A stretch of DNA of 17,063 nucleotides, from assembly GCA_938003595.1 (NCBI GenBank), contig CALKYH010000154.1, positions 1 through 17,063 of the forward strand, in the 5' to 3' direction. This stretch comes from an uncultured bacterium (GTDB lineage Bacteria; Planctomycetota; Phycisphaerae; Phycisphaerales; UBA1924). The position numbers were made by a program, and so were the translations under genes. Below, in pieces: positions 6,669 to 13,560 of this stretch; position 1 is the first letter of the stretch; every line of letters begins with the position of its first letter. The notes beneath the pieces are model-generated. The model searched no databases. It saw only the letters and a list, made by a program, of their open reading frames with translations, and had not been told where the DNA came from.

Positions 6669-7421
6669 ATGCTGAATCAGATGACGACCACATTCATCTC
6701 GCGCCTCCGGGCCCGCGACGAGACCGCGTGGTTCGAGCTGTGGGAGACCTTCGGCCCCGTGCTGCGCGCGCAGCTCTCCAAATGGGGGCGCGGCGCCATC
6801 GGCAGCCAGACCGTGCGCGACCTGTCCCAGGAGACCCTCGCCGCCCTGTCCGACTCCATCGACCGCTACGACCCGGGCCGCGGCGCCCGGTTCTCCACCT
6901 GGCTGCTGTCCATCGCCAAGCACACCCTGGGCGACGAGATCGACCGGCGGATGGCCCAGAAGCGTGGGCGCGGCAAGCGCGGCGCCTCGCTCGACGAGGC
7001 CTGGATGGGCGAGGGCAAGGGCACCAGCCCCGACGGCATGTACGAGGCGGCGGTGTTCCGGGCCAAGTGCGAGGCCGCGATCCGGCTGGTGGAGCGGTCC
7101 AGCGAGTTCACGGACTTCCAGATCTACCGGATGCGGGTCTTCGACGGGATGGAGGGCAAGGCCGTCGCGGAGCAGATCGGCGTGTCGGAGCCGACGGTGA
7201 GCCGGCGCCTGGCCAAGGTCCGGGAGGCGATGCGGGCGAGGCTGCGCGAGGTGATCGCGACCTATTCGTTCACGGCGGACGAGGCCGCGGAGGCCGCGGA
7301 CCACGGGCTGACCCTGACCCCCTCGAAATCGGACGACGCCCTTTTCGATGAAGCCATCGCGGAGATTTACCACCGCCAGCAGGAGCTTCGGCGCCTGGAT
7401 CAGGACGCGATGCTCGGTTAG
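6669..7421 (+). CDS. ECF-like sigma-70 family RNA polymerase sigma factor
   Basis: A 250-residue sigma factor with only regions 2 and 4. Region 2 spans about residues 8-105, with core-binding DLSQETLAAL (51-60) and promoter-melting RFSTWLLSIAKHTLGDEIDR (74-93). Region 4 spans about 145-195, with the helix-turn-helix GKAVAEQIGVSEPTVSRRLA (163-182) for -35 recognition. A 50-residue acidic C-terminal tail follows region 4 and is longer than in minimal ECF factors. ATG 6669 was chosen because GGAAGG (6657-6662) is six bases upstream; MTTT at 6681 is an alternative. The gene is followed after 11 bp by the Ser/Thr kinase gene, whose ribosome-binding site overlaps the TAG stop. The two are therefore almost certainly co-transcribed and coupled. 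No anti-sigma factor is visible, so control by the kinase, possibly by phosphorylation, is a reasonable inference. Confidence 0.92.
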   Translation: MLNQMTTTFISRLRARDETAWFELWETFGPVLRAQLSKWGRGAIGSQTVRDLSQETLAALSDSIDRYDPGRGARFSTWLLSIAKHTLGDEIDRRMAQKRGRGKRGASLDEAWMGEGKGTSPDGMYEAAVFRAKCEAAIRLVERSSEFTDFQIYRMRVFDGMEGKAVAEQIGVSEPTVSRRLAKVREAMRARLREVIATYSFTADEAAEAADHGLTLTPSKSDDALFDEAIAEIYHRQQELRRLDQDAMLG

Positions 7422-7432
7422 GAGCCCGACCC

Positions 7433-9850
7433 ATGCCAGTCTTCCTCGCCATTCTCGTTGGACTCGTCGGGATCGCGGTCGCGGCGTTGCTCATCGCCTT
7501 CGTGATCTACCCGCTGTTCAAGTACACTTTCAAGGGCGTGGGCTGGCTGATCGCGCATGTGTGGGCGTTCGTCGCCGGCATGGCGACCTCCGGGCTGCGC
7601 GCGATCGGGGCGGTGATCGCCTCCATCCTGTTTCTGCCGCTGATCCTGGCGAACATCATCATCGGGCGCTGGAGCGCCGCGTCGCACTTCGGGCGCGGGC
7701 TGCAGAACGAGATCGCGACGCTCGGCCGCTCGCTGTACCGCTTCTTCATCGGGCACCCGGGGCGGTTCCTCATGCTGACCCCGGCGCTCGAGGGCCTGGA
7801 GCGCAGCATCCCGGAGGCCGTGGCGCAGTCGCCCGGCTCCGACAAGCCGAGCCGTCGCACCGGGCAGTTCGAGGGCTACACCATCGTCGGCTCGCTGCGG
7901 GGCGGCGGCTCGGGCGGGCGGCTGTTCATCGCCGAGCCGGACGAGCGCAAGCGCGCCATCTTCGCGCGGCGCGGCGTGGATGTCGGCCAGGTGGTGATCA
8001 AGTCCTTCTCGCTCGCCGATGGCTCATCGCTGCCCCAGATCATCCGGGAGAGCCGCGCGCTGGAGTCGGCCCGCAAGATGGGGCTGATCCTCGAGCACGA
8101 GCTGACGGACAAGCGGTTTTTCTACGCGATGCCGTATGTCCCCGGCGACATGCTGAGCGTGGTGACGCATCGGCTGCACGAGCGCTCGGCGCCGTCGGGC
8201 CTGTCGGACGAGGCCCTGCGCGAGGGCGTGGGCTACTGCGCGGACCTGCTCGAGACGCTGGATGTCTACCACCGGGGCGGGCTGTGGCACAAGGATGTCA
8301 AGCCGGACAACATCATCGTGTCCGAGGGCCGGGCCCACCTGGTGGACCTGGGCCTGGTGACGCCGCTGCGCTCCGCGATGACCCTGACCACCCACGGCAC
8401 CGAGTACTTCCGCGACCCGGAGATGGTGCGGATGGCGCTCAAGGGCGTGAAGGTGCACGAGGTCAACGGCGCCAAGTTCGACATCTTCGCGGCGGGCGCG
8501 GTGATGTACTCGGTCATCGAGCGCTCCTTCCCCGCGCACGGCGGGCTGTCGCAGGTGAGCAAGCGCTGCCCCGAGGCGCTGCGCTGGATCATCCGGCGCG
8601 CCATGACGGACTACGACAAGCGCTATGAGTCCTCGGCGCAGATGCTCGAGGATGTGCGCTTCGTGATGCGCTCGGGCGACGCCTTCGCCGTGCGCCCGGC
8701 GGACCTGCCGAGCATGCGGGGCGGCTTTGTCATGCCCACGCCGGTCGAGGAAGAGCCTCTGGACCCCGTGCCGGCGCCGGCGCAGGCCGTCGCCGCGGCG
8801 TACACGCCCCGCCCGCGCCCCGAGCCCCAGCCGCAGGCCCAGGCCCAGGCGCAGGCCGCTCGCCCCGCGGGCGCCCGCCCGCGGATCGTCGTGACCGACT
8901 GGCTGACCGGGCGATTCTCCGTCGTCGGCGACACCGGCCCCGCGCCGGTGGGCGCCGCTCCCCGGCGCGGCGCACCGGCGCCGCGCGTCGCCCGCGCCGT
9001 CGCGGTGAGCGCCGGCGGCCGGCGCTCGGCGTCGGACCAGCTCGCCAGCGCCAGGGCGCGGGTGCAGGCGGCGCGCGGACGGGCCGCGAAGCGCATGGGC
9101 GGGCGCGCGCTGCGCCACACGAACTACTCCTCGGGCCCGAACTACGGCGTGGCGATCGCGGTGTTCCTGTTCCTGGGCGCCTGCGTGGGCGTCACGGCGC
9201 TGGTCATCGCGGCGGGCATGCGCAAGGACGGGCGCGCGGTCGTCGTCGCCCCGCTCTCGCCGCCCCGCGAGCCGGGCATCCCGGTCGAGGCGCAGGAGCT
9301 GGCGCGGCTGGCCAAGTCGGGCCGCCTGTCCGTCGATGTGGACGGCGTGATCCGCGACGCGATGACCAAGGTCGCGCAGGTGTCCGAGGCGGCCGAGGCC
9401 TTCTCGCATATGCCGGAGTGGAGCGCGATGCCGGGCGTCGAGGGACGCTGGGCGCTCATCAACGACACGGCGAACGCCTCCGAGCCCGCCCTGGCGATGA
9501 GCGGCGCCGTGCTCGCCTCCGCGCTGATGTCGGCCGGCGCGACCGTCGTCGGCCCCGGCGACGACGAGAGCGAGATCGAGACGGTGGCGTCGGCCCGCGC
9601 GGCGCTGGGCGTGCTCACCGCCGACGACGAGGCCGCGGCCGATCGGCTCCGCGCGTGGCTCAACGGCGCGGGCGCCGGGCACACCGGCGTCATCTGGCTG
9701 ACCCGCAACGACGGCGCGGCGGCGCCTCGCGCGCTCGTGGTGGCGCAGGACCCGTCCAAGGCGGCTCCGGTCGCCGCGCTGTGCGACGCCGTGCTGGACG
9801 GCGAGCCGGGCTCGGCGGCCCCCGCGCGGCCCGCGGCACGCCGGCGCTGA
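7433..9850 (+). CDS. Membrane Ser/Thr protein kinase with flanking transmembrane segments and unknown C-terminal domain
   Basis: An 805-residue protein. Residues 3-27, about 36-52 and 56-78 are hydrophobic, giving two or three N-terminal membrane passes. A Hanks-type kinase domain spans about 148-415: Gly-loop GSLRGGGSGG (153-162), VVIK with Lys190, HKDVKPDN (286-293; Asp288 catalytic), DLG in place of DFG (305-307), DPE in place of APE (328-330), and DIFAAG (350-355). It should be active. Residues 435-565 form a Pro/Ala/Gln/Arg-rich linker. A further membrane segment lies at 571-595, and a domain of about 190 residues (610-800) resembles no family I know; it has alternating helix and strand character and is probably extracytoplasmic. 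This is likely the sensor or regulator of the sigma factor encoded immediately upstream. GGAG at 7421-7424 supports the start. A terminator-like hairpin follows about 50 bp after the stop. Confidence 0.92.
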   Translation: MPVFLAILVGLVGIAVAALLIAFVIYPLFKYTFKGVGWLIAHVWAFVAGMATSGLRAIGAVIASILFLPLILANIIIGRWSAASHFGRGLQNEIATLGRSLYRFFIGHPGRFLMLTPALEGLERSIPEAVAQSPGSDKPSRRTGQFEGYTIVGSLRGGGSGGRLFIAEPDERKRAIFARRGVDVGQVVIKSFSLADGSSLPQIIRESRALESARKMGLILEHELTDKRFFYAMPYVPGDMLSVVTHRLHERSAPSGLSDEALREGVGYCADLLETLDVYHRGGLWHKDVKPDNIIVSEGRAHLVDLGLVTPLRSAMTLTTHGTEYFRDPEMVRMALKGVKVHEVNGAKFDIFAAGAVMYSVIERSFPAHGGLSQVSKRCPEALRWIIRRAMTDYDKRYESSAQMLEDVRFVMRSGDAFAVRPADLPSMRGGFVMPTPVEEEPLDPVPAPAQAVAAAYTPRPRPEPQPQAQAQAQAARPAGARPRIVVTDWLTGRFSVVGDTGPAPVGAAPRRGAPAPRVARAVAVSAGGRRSASDQLASARARVQAARGRAAKRMGGRALRHTNYSSGPNYGVAIAVFLFLGACVGVTALVIAAGMRKDGRAVVVAPLSPPREPGIPVEAQELARLAKSGRLSVDVDGVIRDAMTKVAQVSEAAEAFSHMPEWSAMPGVEGRWALINDTANASEPALAMSGAVLASALMSAGATVVGPGDDESEIETVASARAALGVLTADDEAAADRLRAWLNGAGAGHTGVIWLTRNDGAAAPRALVVAQDPSKAAPVAALCDAVLDGEPGSAAPARPAARRR
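8834..8857 (+). repeat. Four tandem 6-bp units coding an Ala-Gln linker
   Basis: CAGGCC, CAGGCC, CAGGCG and CAGGCC follow each other inside the kinase gene and encode repeated Gln-Ala in the disordered linker after the kinase domain. The unit is codon-multiple, so copy-number change would only alter linker length. Confidence 0.7.
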
Positions 9851-9851
9851 G

Positions 9852-9871
9852 CGGATTCTGTTCGGAATCCG
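9852..9871 (+). other. Hairpin directly after the kinase stop codon
   Basis: CGGATTC (9852-9858) and GAATCCG (9865-9871) form a perfect 7-bp stem with loop TGTTCG, beginning one base after the kinase stop at 9848-9850. There is no U-tract. It probably protects the mRNA 3' end or helps termination together with the stronger hairpin at 9900. Confidence 0.4.
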
Positions 9872-9899
9872 TCCGATATCCAACGAGAATCCCATGGAT

Positions 9900-9920
9900 C
9901 GGGGCCATCGGGCCCCGTTT
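9900..9920 (+). terminator. Terminator-like GC-rich hairpin after the sigma factor-kinase unit
   Basis: CGGGGCC (9900-9906) pairs with GGCCCCG (9911-9917) around loop ATCG and is followed by TTT GGCTT. The strong stem with a short T-run, between a kinase stop at 9850 and a promoter-like sequence at 9924, fits an intrinsic terminator that separates the signalling unit from the sulfur operon. Confidence 0.6.
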
Positions 9921-9923
9921 GGC

Positions 9924-9953
9924 TTGACCGGCATTCGAGCCGATCCCTAGTCT
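9924..9953 (+). promoter_or_regulatory. Sigma-70-type promoter of the cysC operon
   Basis: TTGACC (9924-9929, 5 of 6 consensus) and TAGTCT (9948-9953, 4 of 6) are spaced by 18 bases. Transcription would start near 9960, leaving a leader of about 30 bases that holds an AAAGGCGGAG ribosome-binding site (9973-9982 region) before GTG 9990. It begins only seven bases after the preceding hairpin stem. Confidence 0.5.
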
Positions 9954-9989
9954 CCGCTCCCACAACTATTTGAAAGGCGGAGATCAGCA

Positions 9990-10607
9990 GTGAGCACCAC
10001 CAAGTCGACCAACATCCACTGGCACGCCGGCGACCTCACCCGCGAGGAGCGCTGGAAGAACCTCAAGTGCGTCGGCGCGACGGTGTGGTTCACCGGCCTG
10101 TCGGCCTCGGGCAAGAGCACGATCGCCTCGGCGCTGGAGCAGCACCTCTGCTCGCTGGGCGTGAACTGCTACCGCCTGGACGGCGACAACATCCGCTTCG
10201 GCCTGAACAAGAACCTGGGCTTCTCCGCCGAGGACCGCGCCGAGAACATCCGGCGCATCGGCGAGGTCGCCAAGCTGTTCGCCGACTCCGGCTGCCTGGC
10301 GCTGACCTCCTTCATCTCGCCGTACATCAAGGACCGCGACGCCGCCCGCGCCACGCACGCGGAGTCCGGCCTGAAGTTCATCGAGATCTTCGCCGACACG
10401 CCGATCGAGGTCTGCGAGGAGCGCGACCCCAAGGGCCTGTACAAGAAGGCCCGCGCCGGCCAGATCAAGGGCTTCACCGGCATCGACGACCCCTACGAGG
10501 CGCCGAAGAACGCCGAGCTGATCCTCAAGCCCGCCGAGAACTCGGTCGAGCATTGCGTGCAGCAGTGCGTCGATCTGCTGGTCCAGCACAAGATCCTCAA
10601 GGGCTGA
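9990..10607 (+). CDS. cysC: Adenylyl-sulfate (APS) kinase
   Basis: This 205-residue cytoplasmic enzyme phosphorylates APS with ATP to give PAPS. It has the P-loop GLSASGKS (36-43), DGDNIRFGL (64-72) with the following DRAENIRRIGEVAKLFADSG lid region, FISPY (108-112) with the conserved Ser109, and DPKGLYKKARAGQIKGFTG (146-164) leading into DDPYEAP. The length is normal for a free-standing bacterial CysC, not fused to CysN or ATP sulfurylase. It starts with GTG, positioned by the GGCGGAG ribosome-binding site; no in-frame ATG lies nearby. It is the first gene of an apparent operon with the PAP phosphatase and two SLC13 permeases, with gaps of 37-47 bp. No sulfurylase or PAPS reductase is nearby. 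Confidence 0.97.
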   Translation: MSTTKSTNIHWHAGDLTREERWKNLKCVGATVWFTGLSASGKSTIASALEQHLCSLGVNCYRLDGDNIRFGLNKNLGFSAEDRAENIRRIGEVAKLFADSGCLALTSFISPYIKDRDAARATHAESGLKFIEIFADTPIEVCEERDPKGLYKKARAGQIKGFTGIDDPYEAPKNAELILKPAENSVEHCVQQCVDLLVQHKILKG

Positions 10608-10654
10608 GCCGCACCGGCGGACACCGAACATCCAGAAGGGACGGAGCCGACGCC

Positions 10655-11677
10655 ATGAGCGCCCACCACGCTGATCTTCTCGACGCGGCGCACGAGGCCG
10701 CCTCGCTCGCGAGCGCCGTCTGCCGCGCCGTGCAATCCCAGCTCGACGAGGTCCGAGCGATCGCCAAGGACGACAAGAGCCCCGTCACCGTGGCGGACTT
10801 CGCCAGCCAGGCGGTCGTCGCGCATGTGCTGCGCGAGCGGCTGGGCGACATCTGGCTCATCGGCGAAGAGGCCGCGGACATGCTCCGCAGCCCCGGGCAC
10901 GAGGCCCACCGCAAGGCGGCGCTCATGGCGGTCCGCATCGCCTGGCCCGAGGCGACGGAGGAGTCCATGCTCGCCGCCATCGACGACGGCAGCGGCGAGG
11001 AGCCCGGCCCGCACGATTCCTTCTGGACGCTCGACCCCATCGACGGCACCAAGGGATTCCTGCGGGGCGAGCAGTACGCCGTGTCGCTGGCGTTCATCGA
11101 GAAGGGCACGCCGGTGGTCGCGGCGCTGGGCTGCCCCAACCTTTCGCTGCGGTTCGACCGCGAGTTCAACGAGGCCGATCCGCACGGCTCGCTGTACCTG
11201 GCCATGATCGGCCAGGGCGTGCAGCAGGGCCCCGCGGGCGATCCGAACGCGAAGATGACGACCCTGCGCCGCCCCCGCCGCGAGGCCGGGGCGCCGATCC
11301 GCTCCTGCGAGTCGGTGGAGTCGGCGCACACGGATCAGTCGGCCTCGTCGCGCATCCTCGCGCACGCCGGCGGCGCGGGCGAGCCGGCGCGGCTGGACAG
11401 CCAGTGCAAGTACGCCGTGGTGGCGCGCGGGCAGGCGGACGCGTACCTGCGCCTGCCGACGAAGAAGGGCTATGTCGAGAAGATCTGGGATCACGCCGCG
11501 GGCGCGCTCGTCGCGACCGAAGCCGGCGCCGTGGTGACGGACATCGACGGCAAGCTGCTGGACTTCGGCTGCGGGCAGGGCCTGGCGAAGAACCGGGGCG
11601 TGGTGTGCGCCGACCCGGCCGTCCATGCAAGGTTGATCGCCGCGATCGCCGATCTGAAGGTGGGCGCCCCGGCCTGA
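10655..11677 (+). CDS. cysQ: HAL2-type 3'(2'),5'-bisphosphate nucleotidase (PAP phosphatase)
   Basis: A 340-residue member of the lithium-sensitive inositol monophosphatase superfamily. It should hydrolyse 3'-phosphoadenosine 5'-phosphate, and possibly PAPS, to AMP or APS. Metal and catalytic motifs are present: DDKSPVTVADF (39-49), GEE (70-72), LDPIDGTKGFLRGEQYAV (126-143; Asp127, Asp130) and EKIWDHAAG (275-283; Asp279). DPIDGTKGFLRGEQ and EKIWDHAAG are characteristic of the HAL2/SAL1 branch best known from yeast and plants, rather than the shorter E. coli CysQ branch. The symbol is given for function. ATG 10655 is preceded by GGACGGAG. It lies 47 bp after cysC and 46 bp before the first permease. 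The kinase makes PAPS and this enzyme removes PAP, the toxic product left after PAPS is used. No export signal is visible. Confidence 0.93.
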   Translation: MSAHHADLLDAAHEAASLASAVCRAVQSQLDEVRAIAKDDKSPVTVADFASQAVVAHVLRERLGDIWLIGEEAADMLRSPGHEAHRKAALMAVRIAWPEATEESMLAAIDDGSGEEPGPHDSFWTLDPIDGTKGFLRGEQYAVSLAFIEKGTPVVAALGCPNLSLRFDREFNEADPHGSLYLAMIGQGVQQGPAGDPNAKMTTLRRPRREAGAPIRSCESVESAHTDQSASSRILAHAGGAGEPARLDSQCKYAVVARGQADAYLRLPTKKGYVEKIWDHAAGALVATEAGAVVTDIDGKLLDFGCGQGLAKNRGVVCADPAVHARLIAAIADLKVGAPA

Positions 11678-11723
11678 CGCCGCGGGCCCGTGTTCCGTTC
11701 GAATCGATGGAGCGTGGACCCCG

Positions 11724-13523
11724 ATGGGCTGGGAAGGCTGGTTCTCCCTGGGCGTGGTCGGTCTGGTGCTCGGCGCCCTCATCTGGGGCCGGGTCGCCGC
11801 GGATGTCGTGATCATCGGCGGCGTCGTGCTGCTGGTGCTCGTCGGCTACTTCACCAAGACCGACATCCTCACGACCAGTCAGGCCCTCGCCGGCATGTCC
11901 AATCAGGGCATGATCACGGTGGCGATCATGTATGTCGTGGTCTGCGGCCTGACGGAGACCGGGGCCGTGGGCTGGCTGGGCCAGCGCGTGCTGGGCAAAC
12001 CCAAATCGCTGCTGGGGGCGCAGATCCGCTTGATGATCCCGTCCGCGGGGCTCAGCGCCTTCATGAACAACACGCCGCTGGTGGCGATGTTCATCCCCGT
12101 GGTGACGGAGTGGTGCGCGAAGAACCGCGTCTCGCCGTCGAAGCTGATGATGCCCCTGTCCTACGCCGCGATCCTCGGCGGGACGCTGACGCTCATCGGC
12201 ACCAGCACCAACCTGGTCGTCAGCGGCAAGTGGCTGGAGACGGGGCGCGAGCCGATCGGCCTGTTCGAGATCGCCAAGGTGGGCCTGCCGTGCGCCATCG
12301 TGGGCATGATCTATCTGACGACGGTGGGCCGGAGGCTGCTGCCGGAGCGCAAGCCGGTGCTGGATGTCGGCGCCGATCCTCGGTCGTACACCGCCGAGAT
12401 GACGGTCGATGAGGGCGGACCGCTCGTCGGCAAGACGATCGAGCAGGCCGGCCTGCGCCAGTTGCCGGGGCTGTACCTGGCCGAGATCGAGCGCGAGGGC
12501 ACGCTGCTCGCGGCGGTCGGGCCGGATGTCCGGTTGGCCGGCGACGACCGACTCGTGTTCGTGGGCGTGGTCGATTCCATCGTGGACCTGCAGAAGATGC
12601 GCGGGCTCTCCGCGGCGAACAACCAGGTCGTGAAGCTCGACGCGCCGCGTCCGCAGCGCCGTCTCATCGAGGCGGTGATCTCCAACTCTTCTCCGCTGAT
12701 CGGGCGAAGCGTCAAGGAGGGGCGGTTCCGCTCCGTCTACAACGCGGTGGTGATCGCGGTGGCGCGCAACGGCGTGCGCCTGAACCAGAAGATCGGCGAC
12801 ATCGTGCTGCAGTCGGGCGACACGCTGCTGCTGGAGGCGCCCCGGGCGTTCATCGAGCAGAACAAGAACTCGCGCGACTTCTTCCTCGTCAGCGCCGTCG
12901 AGAACTCGGCCCCCATCCGCAAGGAGAAGGCCATGCTCTCGCTGGCCATCCTTGTGGGGATGATCCTCGTGGCGACGCTGCAGCCGTTCGGGCTCCAGAT
13001 GATCCACGCCGCGGCGCTGGGCGCGGGGCTCATGCTCGTGCTCCGCTGCTGCAGCGCCACCTCGGCCCGACGCAGCGTGGACTGGATGGTGCTCATCGTG
13101 ATCGCGGCGTCGCTGGCGCTGGGCCAGTCGCTCGAGAACACCGGCGCCGCGAAGTTCCTCGCCCACGAGATGATCAGCCTCGCCGGCGGCAACCCGTTCC
13201 TGACGCTGGCGATGGTCTACCTCGTGACCATGCTGCTGACGGAGATGATCACCAACAACGCCGCGGCCGTGCTGGTGTTCTCGGTGGCGATGTCCGCGGC
13301 GGACCAGCTCGGGGTGGACTTCCGGCCCTTCGTGATGTGCATCATGATGGCGGCGTCGGCCTGCTTCTCGACGCCCATCGGCTACCAGACCAATCTCATG
13401 GTGATGGCGCCCGGGGGCTACCGGTTCTCCGACTATCCGCGGGTGGGCATCCCGCTGAACCTGCTGATGTGGATCGTCACTGTGCCCGTCGCGGCCTGGG
13501 TGTGGCCGCTGCAGGCCGCCTGA
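11724..13523 (+). CDS. SLC13-family anion permease with two RCK_C (TrkA-C) domains, copy 1; probable sulfate transporter
   Basis: A 599-residue inner-membrane protein of the divalent anion:sodium symporter superfamily. Two membrane halves flank a soluble insert. The first half (about 5-205) holds the hairpin motif NNTPLVAMFIP (115-125) and TSTNLVV (160-166). The insert (about 222-378) contains two RCK_C-type regulatory domains, the second being SSPLIGRSVKEGRFRSVYNA through SGDTLLLEAP. The second half (about 403-597) holds ITNNAAAVLVF (509-519) and GYQTNLMVM (553-561), the paired anion/sodium-binding motifs. Location after cysC and cysQ suggests sulfate as the substrate; other dicarboxylates or oxyanions cannot be excluded from sequence. 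GGAG lies about 11 bases before ATG 11724. The next gene is a close paralogue. Confidence 0.92.
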   Translation: MGWEGWFSLGVVGLVLGALIWGRVAADVVIIGGVVLLVLVGYFTKTDILTTSQALAGMSNQGMITVAIMYVVVCGLTETGAVGWLGQRVLGKPKSLLGAQIRLMIPSAGLSAFMNNTPLVAMFIPVVTEWCAKNRVSPSKLMMPLSYAAILGGTLTLIGTSTNLVVSGKWLETGREPIGLFEIAKVGLPCAIVGMIYLTTVGRRLLPERKPVLDVGADPRSYTAEMTVDEGGPLVGKTIEQAGLRQLPGLYLAEIEREGTLLAAVGPDVRLAGDDRLVFVGVVDSIVDLQKMRGLSAANNQVVKLDAPRPQRRLIEAVISNSSPLIGRSVKEGRFRSVYNAVVIAVARNGVRLNQKIGDIVLQSGDTLLLEAPRAFIEQNKNSRDFFLVSAVENSAPIRKEKAMLSLAILVGMILVATLQPFGLQMIHAAALGAGLMLVLRCCSATSARRSVDWMVLIVIAASLALGQSLENTGAAKFLAHEMISLAGGNPFLTLAMVYLVTMLLTEMITNNAAAVLVFSVAMSAADQLGVDFRPFVMCIMMAASACFSTPIGYQTNLMVMAPGGYRFSDYPRVGIPLNLLMWIVTVPVAAWVWPLQAA

Positions 13524-13532
13524 TCAACGCTT

Positions 13533-13546
13533 GCGACCCGGGTCGC
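13533..13546. promoter_or_regulatory. Perfect 14-bp palindrome between the two permease genes, next to the ribosome-binding site
   Basis: GCGACCCGGGTCGC is its own reverse complement. In RNA it can form a 5-bp stem with a CCGG loop, starting 10 bases after the first permease stop and ending one base before GGAG (13548-13551) of the second. It could limit or time translation of copy 2, mark an RNA processing point, or be a protein-binding site. Confidence 0.4.
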
Positions 13547-13560
13547 TGGAGCCAGATGCG

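Noticed and set aside
6346..6693. N-terminal extension of the coiled-coil protein from ATG 6693
   Set aside because: Arg/Pro-rich translation with no helix pattern; ATG 6345 has a strong ribosome-binding site and begins the hydrophobic anchor.
8024..9934. Minus-strand open frame of 636 codons
   Set aside because: Antisense shadow of the kinase gene, Arg/His/Gly-rich, no motif.
10067..10654. Upstream extension of the PAP phosphatase frame
   Set aside because: It overlaps cysC out of frame and is Arg-rich; homology begins after ATG 10655.
11166..13166. Minus-strand open frame of 666 codons
   Set aside because: Antisense to the first SLC13 permease, which has all family motifs; His/Arg/Asp-rich shadow.
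13531..13560. TTG start adding ten residues to permease copy 2
   Set aside because: No ribosome-binding site, and ATG 13561 aligns exactly with the start of copy 1.
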